From Rheum nobile (Eukaryota; Streptophyta; Magnoliopsida; Caryophyllales; Polygonaceae), in contig WOAB01000689.1 in the NCBI GenBank assembly GCA_027886185.1, positions 5,022,001 to 5,086,000 of the forward strand: a stretch of 64,000 nt of DNA. The letters run 5' to 3'. Made by a program: the position numbers and the translations under genes. The notes beneath the pieces are model-generated. The model searched no databases, was not told where the DNA came from, and saw only the letters and a program-made list of their open reading frames with translations. Shown here one piece after another: positions 22,927 through 33,512 of the stretch; positions within the stretch are counted from its first letter, which is position 1; every line of letters begins with the position of its first letter.

Positions 22927-23863
22927 ACTATAGTATTTCATTATATCTAGTACACTTAGACTTATGTACTATAGTATTTCATTATATTTCATATAGTTAC
23001 ACTTATATACTATAGTATTTTATTATATCTAGTATAGTTACACTTATGTACTATAGTATTTTATTATATCTAGTACACTTAGACTTATGTACTATAGTAT
23101 TTCATTATATCTAGTATAGTTACACTTATATACTATAGTATTTCATTATATCTAGTACACTTAGACTTATGTACTATAGTATTTCATTATATCTAGTACA
23201 CTTAGACTTATGTACTATAGTATTTCATTATATTTCATATAGTTACACTTATATACTATAATATTTCATTATATCTAGTATAGTTATACTTATGTACTAT
23301 AGTATTTTATTATATCTAGTACACTTATACTTATGTACTATAGTATTTCATTATATCTAGTATAGTTACACTTATGTACTATAGTATTTCATTATATCTA
23401 GTACACTTAGACTTATGTACTATAGTATTTCATTATATCTAGTACACTTAGACTTATGTACTATAGTATTTCATTATATTTCATATAGTTACACTTATAT
23501 ACTATAGTATTTCATTATATCTAGTATAGTTACACTTATGTACTATAGTATTTCATTATATCTAGTACACTTAGACTTATGTACTATAGTATTTCATTAT
23601 ATCTAGTATAGTTACACTTATGTACTATAGTATTTCATTATATCTAGTACACTTAGACTTATGTACTATAGTATTTCATTATATCTAGTACACTTAGACT
23701 TATGTACTTAGTATTTCATTATATTTCATATAGTTACACTTATGTACTATAGTATTTCATTATATCTAGTACACTTAGACTTATGTACTATAGTATTTCA
23801 TTATATCTAGTACACTTAGACTTATGTACTATAGTATTTCATTATATCTAGTACACTTAGACT
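22921..23863 (+). repeat. 41-bp minisatellite, 23 copies, six-unit higher-order pattern
   Basis: Each unit is 'tatgtactatagtatttcat' followed by one of three endings: A (...ctagtacacttagact), B (...ctagtatagttacact) or C (...tttcatatagttacact). The order is ACBABA, ACBABA, ACBABA, then ACAAA. The six-unit block of about 246 bp has therefore itself been duplicated in tandem. Total length is about 943 bp. It is non-coding and lies between the two + strand genes of the MULE. Confidence 0.9.
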
Positions 23864-23955
23864 TATCTAGTATACTTAGGGTTTAGATTGTTTTTGTAAC
23901 ATTGGACCTAGTTAAAACACAAAATTAGATTAGCTAAGACAAAGTCTAAGTGTTT

Positions 23956-24098
23956 GTATAAGCTAAGCGTGTATCTACACGTATAAGCTAAGCGTGTAGA
24001 TACACGTATAAGCTAAGCGTGTAGATACACGCTTAGGTTATACGTGTATCTACACGCTTAGCTTATACGTGTAGATACACGCTTAGCTTATACGTGTA
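23956..24098. repeat. Internal GCGT/TTAGC cluster before GRF gene
   Basis: Three units in one orientation ('ataagctaagcgtgta') are followed by three in the other ('acacgcttagcttatacgtg'), giving one large inverted repeat. It sits about 130 bp upstream of the GRF start codon, so it may be that gene's promoter region. Confidence 0.8.
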
Positions 24099-24231
24099 GT
24101 CTGGTAACGGTCATTCTTCAACGGCTAACCGTCCAACGACTCTATTTCATCCTACAAATACCAACATACAATGTCGTCCTAAGCCTTGTACACCCTTCTC
24201 TATCCCTACAAAAAACTCGTTACATGTTAGT

Positions 24232-24555
24232 ATGGCATCTTCGTCGAGTTCGAGTTCAAGTACAGGAGAGGGATTTTGCTTCTGTAATTTTAAGGCGGTC
24301 ATACACACTTGTGACCGACAGTGGCAATACGGAAGAAGGTATTGGGGATGCCCATAATTGGGGATGTACGATGTCCACAAACCTGATAATAAAGGGGGAT
24401 GCGATTTCTTTGCGTGGTTCGATCCACCATACGACGCGAGGGCATACGAGGTCATTATGGAGTTGTGGAAGGAAAGAAAACAACTTATAAAGCAGAATGA
24501 GGGTCTTTGTAGGTATTGTTTCCGAAAATTAACAAATAAACGTTGTAGGTGTTAG
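24232..24555 (+). pseudogene. Small GRF-type zinc-finger protein
   Basis: GRF zinc fingers (C-x-C...C...C pattern) bind nucleic acids and occur in topoisomerase III, TTF2 and many plant transposon-associated small proteins. The frame of 107 codons starts with ATG at 24232 and a Ser-rich leader. FCFCNFKAVIHTC, then GRRYWGCP, GGCDFFAWFDPPYDARA and a basic helical tail (MELWKERKQLIKQ) follow the GRF layout, and a second Cys cluster (CRYCFRKLTNKRCRC) closes the chain. One internal TAA at 24355-24357 interrupts it within the core; the frame continues unchanged to TAG at 24553. The gene starts just downstream of an internal GCGT cluster. Its role in the element is unknown; it could help the transposase bind DNA. 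Confidence 0.75.
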
Positions 24556-24842
24556 AAAGATAGAAGTAACTATTTGTCATGTTTTGTAGGAAGCAAGCGG
24601 AATTAGCGAAAGAGGGAGATCGATAATGAATCAAGCAGAATTAGCTCCAAAATGAATCAATCAGAATTAACGAAACAAGGGATGTGATTTGTTATGTTTT
24701 GTACTACTTTGCGCCAGTATAGGCCCATTAAATCGAGATAAAAAAGCGAGTTTGAACTACTTCGAACTTAAATAAAAACACATCAAATTAATGATATGAA
24801 CACATCAAAGCTGTCTAAATATTACATTACATAATCGTGTAA

Positions 24843-27800
24843 TCAATCAAGTACATGAACGGATCCGTCTCCCACATACATAAAAGGATCTGGTGCCCGA
24901 CAATATGCAATGCGGTAATCTCGATACATCTTCAAATTCAACTCAAACTTTGTTGTCCACCAGAGAATGTTTCGATCTGCGTTTCTACGCCATGCACCAG
25001 GTGTGTGCGGTATTGGCGACCCTTCCTTAAGCACCACCTACATATACACACACAAACTATTTTAGTAGTGAAAACAATGTAACCTAATTTCATAAATATT
25101 TTTATTAGAAAAAACCTTTACCGGTATGAAGTGATCATGATTGCCTACGTGTGCCATGGCGAGAATCTTGTCTAGAGGTCCCATGCTTGATGTCCTATTC
25201 CTCAACAGTAAGCAAAACGTCGAAACTTCCCACGTTAATAAGACGAGACCAACCTGATAGAGTGTGGCAAACACTAAACCCATCAATGGCATGTGAAGCC
25301 AGTATAATTCTGAGCAAGGGATTCTGCAATGGTTCACTTGCAAGATAAGATCCTCCCAAGACCCTTGTCGAAGACGGCAACGTATCGGCTCATATAGCTC
25401 TCGATTGTCAAGCAACTCTGTTACCATCTCGCGTCGGATGTTGGCATATTCATGCTCTTACCTCCCCAACAATACAGCCATCGACCGATATCTACAATGT
25501 CCGTCGGGGCGTACATCTCTAACATTCTCGATGTACGGAATCCAGAAGTCATCCACATTGTCAATCCCAAAGTTCACCCCCATATGAACAAGGGGAAAAA
25601 TTGGTTCTTGAGGCCACTGCAAATCTTCTGGTTGTGATTCTTCTAGTATGGGTTGGGATTGCAAGTCGTCAAAGTCCATCACTACTGCAGTAGATGCACC
25701 TGCTTGGTTTTTAGGTCGACTTGGGCCTCTACCAGTGCTCGCACTTGCCTTCCCCTTCCCCTTTGTCTTCGGCCCCGCCTTCTTCTCATTCTCGTGGAGC
25801 TCATCCCGTCTATGCTCAAACAAGCACTTATCCCTCTTCTCCGCCTTCTCATCCACCTTCTCCTTGTTCCTAGCACCACTTGGCCTTCCTTTTTACTTGA
25901 TTCCCGTCGGCTCCAACAAAGTACTCTCTTCTGGCTGCTCCAAGTCGTCGTACAACTCACCTAGTAGGAATGCCGTGCCTTTCTTCAATGTCCCAACCTC
26001 TAACTTGGCAAACATTTCACGAAGTCTAATCTCTGTAATGTCCATTCGAACATAGGCAGAAGGGCCAAGTGTTGTGGTTGGAGTCTCTTCCCATTCCAAG
26101 TCCCTCCAGAACTCGTGAACGTCTGACGGAATGAGAGGTGTTCTTGAAATGATGGCTCTTGCAATACTGTGCACGCAAGGCAACCCGAGGCAATCTCTCA
26201 TCCAATGGTCGTTGCATTCTTTTGAGAACTCCCCCTTCTTCAACATATCGTAATATCCCAACAACATATCAAAGCACCTATCAGACACTTGGTAGAAGAG
26301 CCTAGAAAAAGTAGCTCGTACAACTGCCGGCATCGATGCATCATCGAAATCCGTTGGTCGTTTGGAAAGTGAAAGGTTCATGCTCCCCCTAATCTGATCT
26401 ACTTGAAGGATGATGGCATGGTGAATCCTCACGATCACTCTGTTGAAGCCCCCTCTGCTAGAGCCAATAATATCTTTCAAAACCTTGTGCATCCCCTCAA
26501 CCCTGTCAAATCACATGACGTTAGTACGACATTAACAACTATGAGTACAAAAAACAACATATTGTGCATGTCATACCTATTTGAAGTCCTCGTAAAGAAG
26601 TGAAGATGATGATCCGTCCACGCCCTTACTATGCTCGTCTTGTACGGAATAAGCCATGTGCCCTCAACGTATCCGACAAGGCCTTTCTTCCACGATATCC
26701 GTAATACGGCAAGCCTCTCTTCATAGCTTTCTTCACTAGCTGAGCAAAAAAGTGCCCAACATTGGTTTGCAAAGGCATCCACACTTTCCTTCCTCTTCAA
26801 GATGGATGAGGCACGTGCCTCGATGTTGTGCTTTATATGCACCCAGCACAAGAGGTGTTGAACTTCGGTGCTGAAAACACTCCGGATAGCAGTTATGAGG
26901 GCCTTCTCACAATCTGTCATTATTGCAGTATGCATCACTCCCAAATCCAAACACAATGCTCGAACTTTCCTCATTATCCACGTGTAATGGTAAATCTGTT
27001 CCGCCCGGGTGAATGCATAAGCAATGTTGAACGTCTAATGAGTGTTGGTGAAACCAACAATCTCCACAAGTGGCATTCCATATCTACGGAAAACATTTCA
27101 AAATACAATACACATTTTTAAATGAAATACTATAACAATTTATGTCATAATAAACTACACATTATTACAATTAATGACTTACTTGTTTGTCTTGTATGTC
27201 GCGTCAATGATTATCACGTACGAGAACTTCTTCAACAACCGCAGCGACTCCGGATTAGCAAAAAATAATATTGCAACCTCATCAGTCTTTGCATCCCTCA
27301 AAGGATGAACTATGTAATTCTGCTCAACCATAAACCTTATGGACCACTGTGTAACCGTTAAGTCTCCCAAATCCTCGTACTGCAGCTTCTGCAAGAAGTT
27401 GGCCACTTGCTTCCTGGAAGTCACATTTCCCGGGAAGTTTTGCCTCAATTCCGAAACAATTTGATTCGGCGTCTTGCGACCGTCTCCCCACCTCCTAGCG
27501 CACACCTGCTCCGCCTCGGTCATTCGACCCATGAATGCATGACCTTTAAAGCTAGTTCGTAGCTTATGGTTGTGCCGACCTTCAATCACACCCAACATCC
27601 ACTTTTCACCAACCGTCCATGCCTCTTTCTTCTTGCGAACACCCATTATCTCAAACTTACACCCACACTTTTTGGATCTCGACTTTCGGATTTTAGGAAC
27701 CGGCAACTCTGGATTCTCTTTGTTCACCTTCGGCCTCTCCGATCTCCAGGGCCCAAACCTATCGCACACTATACTAATTTGGTACGGACTTGAGTTACGC

Positions 27801-28380
27801 TTCACCAAAGCTATCACAAGCTCCTTTCCTTTTTCTTTCACCCATTTGTACAATTCTTCCTTACTATTCCACACTAGGTCCGTAGTAAAATGCTCTTTAT
27901 AGTCTTTCCCCTATAAATGTAGCGGTTTATGTTAACTATGTTATACACTACATATGATTTCCAATTATATAACTACGAATTCATGCTAAATATTGGCTAC
28001 CTAATTAAGTGCAATATTTAAGATACTAATTACGAATTAAAATAACGATGAACGAATGAGCTCAATTTTTTAAGGACTACATCATTACACTACATATGAT
28101 TTCCAATTATATAACTACAAATTCATGCTAAATATTGACTATCTAATTAAGTATAATATTTAACACACTAATTACGAATTAAATTACCGATGAACGAAAG
28201 AATAATTTTTTAAACACTAACCACAAATTCGCCGCTAGGGTCCCAATCGCCTTCCGCTTCCTCGTCTTCCTCGTCTAACACAAATTTCGACTGCATCCAT
28301 TCGTCGCCCTCCTCCTCTTCTTCTTCACTTTGAACCCACTCGTTTTGTTCGTCACTACTATTCTCACCACTATGATACAT
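24843..28380 (-). pseudogene. MULE transposase with FAR1-like N-terminus and C-terminal OTU protease
   Basis: This would cut and join MULE ends. The five exons are 28380-28222, 27910-27183, 27083-26577, 26502-25122 and 25037-24843. All have GT-AG borders and keep phase, totalling 990 codons including the stop. Order: acidic leader; FAR1-like DNA-binding region (GCKFEIMGVRKKKEAW, EGRHNHKL); catalytic core with Asp in VIIIDATYKTNK, Asp in IMTDCEKALITAI, a CWVHIKHN motif and Glu in RVEGMHKVLK; SWIM-like CLGLPCVHSIA; basic Lys-rich linker; OTU-type cysteine protease with catalytic-type Cys in DVRPDGHCRYRSMAVLLG, a W..MP.mG motif, and His in GNHDHFIPV. Three nonsense codons (TAG 27037-27035, TAA 25895-25893, TAA 25460-25458) are the only breaks. 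The start ATG at 28380 is the first in frame, next to the right GCGT cluster. Confidence 0.88.
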
Positions 28381-28477
28381 CTTTAAAATTTAGGAGTACA
28401 CAATTTCAGTTTCTGGGAAATGAAATGGACCTTCAACTATAAATAGAAAGAAATATAATCGTTAAGCAACAGCTATA

Positions 28478-28770
28478 ATATACACGCCTAAGCTAAGCGT
28501 TTATATTATAGCCGTTAGTACAACGGCTACATATACACGCTTAGATTAGGCGTATGGGTACACGCCTAATCTAGGCGTGTAACCAGACGCCTAGCTTAGG
28601 CGTGTAACCAGACGCCTAGCTTAGGCGTGTAACCAGACGCCTAAGCTAAGCGTGTGTTTTTTGTTCTCTCGTGGGATCTGCTGTCTGTTTTTTCTAAATA
28701 CCAATAATACCCCTATACGCCTAGATTAAGCGTGTAAAACCACACGCCTAGATTAAGCGTGTAGAATAAC
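28478..28770. repeat. Right GCGT/TTAGC inverted-motif cluster
   Basis: About nine units such as 'acgcctagcttaggcgtgta' and 'acgcctagattaagcgtgt', including three near-identical tandem copies at 28575-28640. It lies about 100 bp upstream of the transposase start codon and next to the right terminus. Confidence 0.8.
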
Positions 28771-28810
28771 GTCCATTTAACTATTTTTCAGCGTGTATTT
28801 AGCCATTGCC
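28745..28810 (-). repeat. MULE right terminal inverted repeat
   Basis: Its reverse complement begins GGCAATGGCTAAATACACG and matches the left end over about 65 bp. It is followed at once by the 9-bp duplication TATTTTTCC. Confidence 0.85.
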
Positions 28811-28819
28811 TATTTTTCC

Positions 28820-29760
28820 TAGTGTTCAATATCCTTAAGAGCACCGTACCTTCTCATAAACATGGTCAATTACCTGTTTTTCTTATTATTAGTATATCTT
28901 TCTGAGTACTCAAGCTTGATAAAAAGACATTGAATATTGATAACTTAAGAAATGTGAGAAAGGGTATCATGAGATTAGAATGACAAGGGTATGATAACTT
29001 AAATACAATATATTTGAAGACCAATAATGGATTTTTACAAGTAAGCCAAACCTAATTTGGGTCATGCCATGAATACCAGCAAACCAATTGTCTCAATTTT
29101 AAAAAGAAATTAAAGTAAGATAAGGGCAATGGTATTAGATTGGACATAGCTAATGAATGATTGAAATTTGAATGCGTTACGTTTTGGTGAACTTAATTAT
29201 AAGTATATATACATATTTGTATGCATGATTTATCGATGAAAATGAAAACTACCTTATTTTACTCCTAATGATGTGTTATTCAAACTTGTACAAATAGAAG
29301 ATAATTGACTAAAAAACGAGCAAAAAACTTTATTTGTTTTCGAAATGAAATCAGCAAAGCTTAATTTAGCTCCGATCTCGCACACAGGAAATACAGTAAC
29401 GAAATTGAAAAAAACATATACTAATTAATATAGACAGATCGGAGTTTTAATATACGCATGTGATCCCCAGATCTAATTCTATAAAATACATAAAGACAAG
29501 TCTCTTTCAATCGAAATATAGGTGGCATGGGGTACCTTACGATTTATGAGGAACTTATATAATATGAACACATTATAAATAAGTCATAACTCATAACTCA
29601 TAACATGCATCTATAAGTATCAAAATGCCCATTATTTTTCTTTCGAAGGGAACACGAAGATAGTTGGTAATGAACATTATGATATGGGAGTAGACTCCCT
29701 CCTTTTTGACCAAAAAAGGATTATATGAACACTATTGGCCGGTAATCTTACATTTACATT
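28820..29760. other. AT-rich intergenic DNA
   Basis: No coding sequence or structured repeat recognised. Confidence 0.4.
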
Positions 29761-29769
29761 ATAATATAT

Positions 29770-31060
29770 TATATGGATCCGGTTCTGGTGAGAACCAAAT
29801 TCTAGGAGAGAACTGAGAACGTACGTATCAGCAGCGTTTCCTCCCTCGCGCGCGTGTCTGTTCCCAGTTAACACGGATGTTCACTGTTTTGTTCGTATAT
29901 GTTCATCGTAGTATACAACGATGTTCACCACTTTACACTAAAAAATATTGAATTTTCTAGTGTTTTTATTCTTTTTTTTTTCCTTTCTAAACTCTCAAAT
30001 CTTTATAAAAATAATTATTTAATGTTCACTGCATGTTTATATGACGCAATATTAGTAATCTTTAATATAAAATCAAGTTTAAAGTAAGTAAAATGTACTT
30101 TTTTCTTGTATGTATTTTGTGATGCACATGTAGGCATAGTTGTTCACATGTTTGTGTAAAACAAATGATGGACATCAAAAAAATATTCACAACCCCTCAG
30201 TGAGCACAAATGTTCGTTATTTTATTCGTAAATGTTCATCACAATATAGTGAGCATCTAGAATGAAAGTGGTGAAAAATTATGGACAAAGTGATGAACAA
30301 AAATTTGTTCACAACCCTTTAGTGAACATAGATGTTCACTGTTTTGCTCGTAGATGTTCATCATAGTATACTAGTATAAAACATCTGGATTAAAAGTGGT
30401 GAACATTTATGGATAAAGTGATGAATGTCAAAAATATGTTCACAACGAGTGAAAGCGTTTTTCCAAAAAAAATGCGCTTAATAAAAATTTGGGTAAAATT
30501 GGGGGAAAATACAGGTAAAATTCGACTGAAACAGTGAACATATTGTATGAAAGTGGTGAACATTTATGGAAAAAGTGATGAACATCGAAAATATGTGTAC
30601 AACGAGTGAAAAATATTTCCCCCCCAAAACGCGTGTAATACGGAAAAACTTCGGTCAAAATTGGGCGGAAATATGGATAAAATTCGGCTAGAATATTGAA
30701 CATCTTGTATGAAAGTGATGACCATTTATGAGAACAGCGATGAACATCAAAAATATGTTCAAGGCGTTGTTCAATGACAGCGAACAAAAAAAGTGCCCAA
30801 CAAAAAAATAAGCAAAATCACAAGTGTTCAAGGCTTGAAACATCAGTGTTCATGGTCCTGGATGCAAGTGTTCAAGGCGTTGAACATAATTGTTCAATGC
30901 CAGCAAAAAAAAAAAAGCCAAAATCCATATTATTCGCCAATAAAACGCGAATAATACGGCCGAAAAATTCGGCAGGCCCGAATTATACGGCTTTTAATGA
31001 AAGTCTAATCTGGAGCGTTGATTCCACTCCAATCCGACGACCTTCTTTTATTCTCATTTC
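29770..31060 (+). repeat. Non-coding block with GTTCA-rich tandem units
   Basis: Diverged units of about 125-160 bp are built from 'gttcactgttttgctcgtag', 'tgaacatttatgga' and 'atgttcacaacgagtgaa'. They are clearest at 30180-30780. The open frames here are products of the repeat. Its start ('gagaactgagaacg') and end ('ggagcgttgattccac') suggest one non-autonomous element, but no terminal duplication was identified. Confidence 0.55.
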
Positions 31061-31463
31061 TCTACTATTTTACTATTCTCATTTGATGCTTCTCTTATAT
31101 TATATAAAATGCATTGGTCTATTTCATCCCATTTATCAATTAGTCTCACTGGGAAAACTTCACGTAAGCAGCTGGTATAGCTGGCATGTGGTCCCTAGTA
31201 ACATGGTTAGGTTGTGGAAAACGACGACCTAATGTGAATAATTGTCATTTTTACATGGATATATCCTTTTCTTTTGGTTATTAAGAAAAACGAAATTTTG
31301 AAACATTAGCCATATTTAATCTCTTTTTTTGAACGGAAAACAATTACCATAGCTAACTATATATATAGTCCCATCCATTAGGGTGTCCATTAAATTAGGC
31401 CCATTGAAACAAGACCCTTAAGTTTTTAGAGTTCCTTATAAATATTCAATAACTTATATATTT

Positions 31464-32556
31464 TGATGTAAGCATGCCTGTTCTTCATCAAGGATTTGAC
31501 TCGGACCAGCCAAGACAGCCTCCGGCACCGCACATGACGTGTGCCCGTCGCCGGGTTCAAGGCCAAGGTCAAGGAGATGAGACACCAACAAGGGCGTCGG
31601 GAGTCATTACAAGGAGTCGGGCTAGACATCTGCTCATGGGTCTACAAGAAACATCATATATTGGAAGATTGTCAAAGATGAGGAATATTGAAGGAGAATT
31701 GCTTGGTGGAGTTGTGCGAGGAGCCCAAGGACGACGCTAGCGTTAGAGACGAATTAGAGCAGGGCGGAATGTACAGCTCGTTAATTCAATTGTGATGAAC
31801 TTTGGACATTTTATGCTTCTTGGACCTACCTTGGTCGTGTCCAAAGTTGAGGCCCAACAGAAGCCCAAGGAGAGATATATGGCTGCTGCAAGGTCCGAAA
31901 TTGAAAATGTTCGTTTGCGCTGTCCTTTATTCGGATTGGGCCGATTTGTGGATATGTTTCATATATTAAGCTTATATTTCATGTGTCCAAATTTGAAGCC
32001 CATTGGAGATTGGACGCCAACAGCATGCTCGTTACAAGTTTCGGGATTTAGAGTTTTTTTAGGGTTTTTCTTTCTTGGGGAGCAAGTATTTCGAGATTGA
32101 CATTTACACCTATTTATATGCTTTCTTTCATAGAGTTTTAGGCAGCTTTTGATAAAATTAAGAACCAAGTGTTTCTCTATTCCTGGATTGGAATTTGATT
32201 TAATTCAAGTTTGAGGATTCGACTTCGATTCAATTGTAAGCGTGAGTGTTTAGGTGGACTCCGTCGACATTCAATCTCAACCCGATACTTCTTTCGCGAG
32301 TGGACTCTTGTGAGGGATTTGTCCTTGAGTTCTACAAGTCGTTCAAGGCAACCGGGTGGACTCCTAGTTGTCGTTGTTTGCCTATCCGGTTCGTGTTCGT
32401 GTGGCCTCGTCTCGAAGATCTCAACCACATCCCTGTGCCTCCGTTCGAGCCCATTTCTGGCATCTCAAATGCAGCCGTGCCCTCATTGACAGATTGGCGA
32501 GCGGTTTGTGGTGTTTTACCTTCCCTGAAGCGATCCTACAAGGGCGGAAGCCATAA
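31464..32556 (+). repeat. 5' LTR of element A
   Basis: This 1,093-bp LTR begins with a copy of the Pol C-terminal coding tail (PVLHQGFDSDQ...GVITRSRARHLLMG) and ends next to the primer-binding site. It matches 44447-45555. Confidence 0.88.
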
Positions 32557-32575
32557 TTTGGTATTAGAGTCTCGG
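32557..32575 (+). other. Primer-binding site of element A
   Basis: TTTGGTATTAGAGTC follows the LTR directly and matches the initiator-Met-tRNA type (usually TGGTATCAGAGC), with changes. Confidence 0.7.
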
Positions 32576-33500
32576 CTAGGTAAAAACGCTATTCTTTCTT
32601 GATTTTACGCTTTATACGATTTGTAGGTTCAAGGCAAACCCGGGGTTGGGCAAGTGCGAGCCAAACCGAGAGAGAGAAACCCATAGGTGCCGTAGATCTA
32701 AACCCACAACCAAGTGAGCGAGCGAGAGAGGTCCGGTGCGGAGGGGCGGTTCCGGCGCGGCCGAGGCGCGGATGATCGGCGTGGCTCCGGCGGCTGGTGG
32801 GAGGGCCGAAGCAAACCCTAGCCTTCCCTTTCCCTTTCTTGCTCCCCAAGTGATTTTATTTTATCTTATTTGATTCTGTCAATCTTTCTTTTTTGGATAA
32901 GATCTTATTAGGTCAAATTTGGCAAGATTTTGATATCTTTTGTTATCTTTGGTGGGTGAATATATTTGCCTGGTTTGTTTGGATAAGTTTAGATCTTGTG
33001 TATCTTGTTTGCCTCTTTTCCTAGCTTTTGTTACAAAAAAAAGAAAAGAAAAGAGAGATATTCGAAAATTCTGGTGTGATCTCGTGGTCCCACCAAATAA
33101 AAAAAAACGTGAAGAGAAAAAGAAAAGAGAGTCAGTTAGTAGCTCTAGAAATTAAGGCGAGGCGGACCCGGGCAAAGCCTTGAGAAGTCCAAGGGCGTAC
33201 GTCAAGTGGTCCCGGCCCAAAGGGCTTGAGAAGACCCCGCCCGACAAGGTACACTTATGGACGGTCTCATCGAGGCAAGTTAGGCCGGTGGCTTCCCCAT
33301 CGGTAACAAGAAATTTTTGAATCTTGCTTCATTTATCTAGCAACTCTTATCTTGCTTTTCCCTTTTCGTGTCTTTCTTGCTTATTTCCTGCTTTACCTTA
33401 AATCTCTTCCTTGAATCTACAGCGTATTGTGTAGTCAAGTTAGAATCATTTTTCCTTGTTGCTGCCTCTACTGGCTTTTGTTGTTGCTTTTGCTTGTAGG
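32576..33500 (+). other. 5' leader of element A
   Basis: Non-coding leader between the primer site and the residual pol. GC-rich at 32640-32830 and with a purine run at 33025-33130. No gag frame is seen. Confidence 0.5.
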
Positions 33501-33512
33501 ATCGTCGACAGG

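Larger units (their letters stand above)
18791..28810. mobile_element. 10,020-bp Mutator-like element with PMD, GRF and FAR1-OTU transposase genes
   Basis: The 9-bp sequence TATTTTTCC lies immediately outside both ends (18782-18790 and 28811-28819), the duplication length expected of Mutator. The ends are inverted repeats of at least 65 bp. Three genes are inside: a PMD gene on + (about 19992-22654), a GRF zinc-finger gene on + (24232-24555), and the transposase on - (28380-24843). The + genes converge with the transposase gene. Clusters of GCGT/TTAGC inverted motifs occupy both ends and the middle, and a 41-bp minisatellite lies between the + genes. The transposase frame has only three internal stops, so loss of function looks recent. 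The element is seen whole; novelty of the gene combination is not known to me. Confidence 0.93.

Noticed and set aside
22921..23863. CRISPR-like array
   Set aside because: Units are directly adjacent with no variable spacers, and the context is a plant transposon; it is a minisatellite.
25648..26055. Open frames on the + strand over the transposase
   Set aside because: Antisense shadows of the conserved - strand transposase exon; no motif of their own.
31474..31740. Independent small gene upstream of element A
   Set aside because: It is the Pol C-terminal segment that lies inside the 5' LTR; the same sequence ends the pol frame at 44729.
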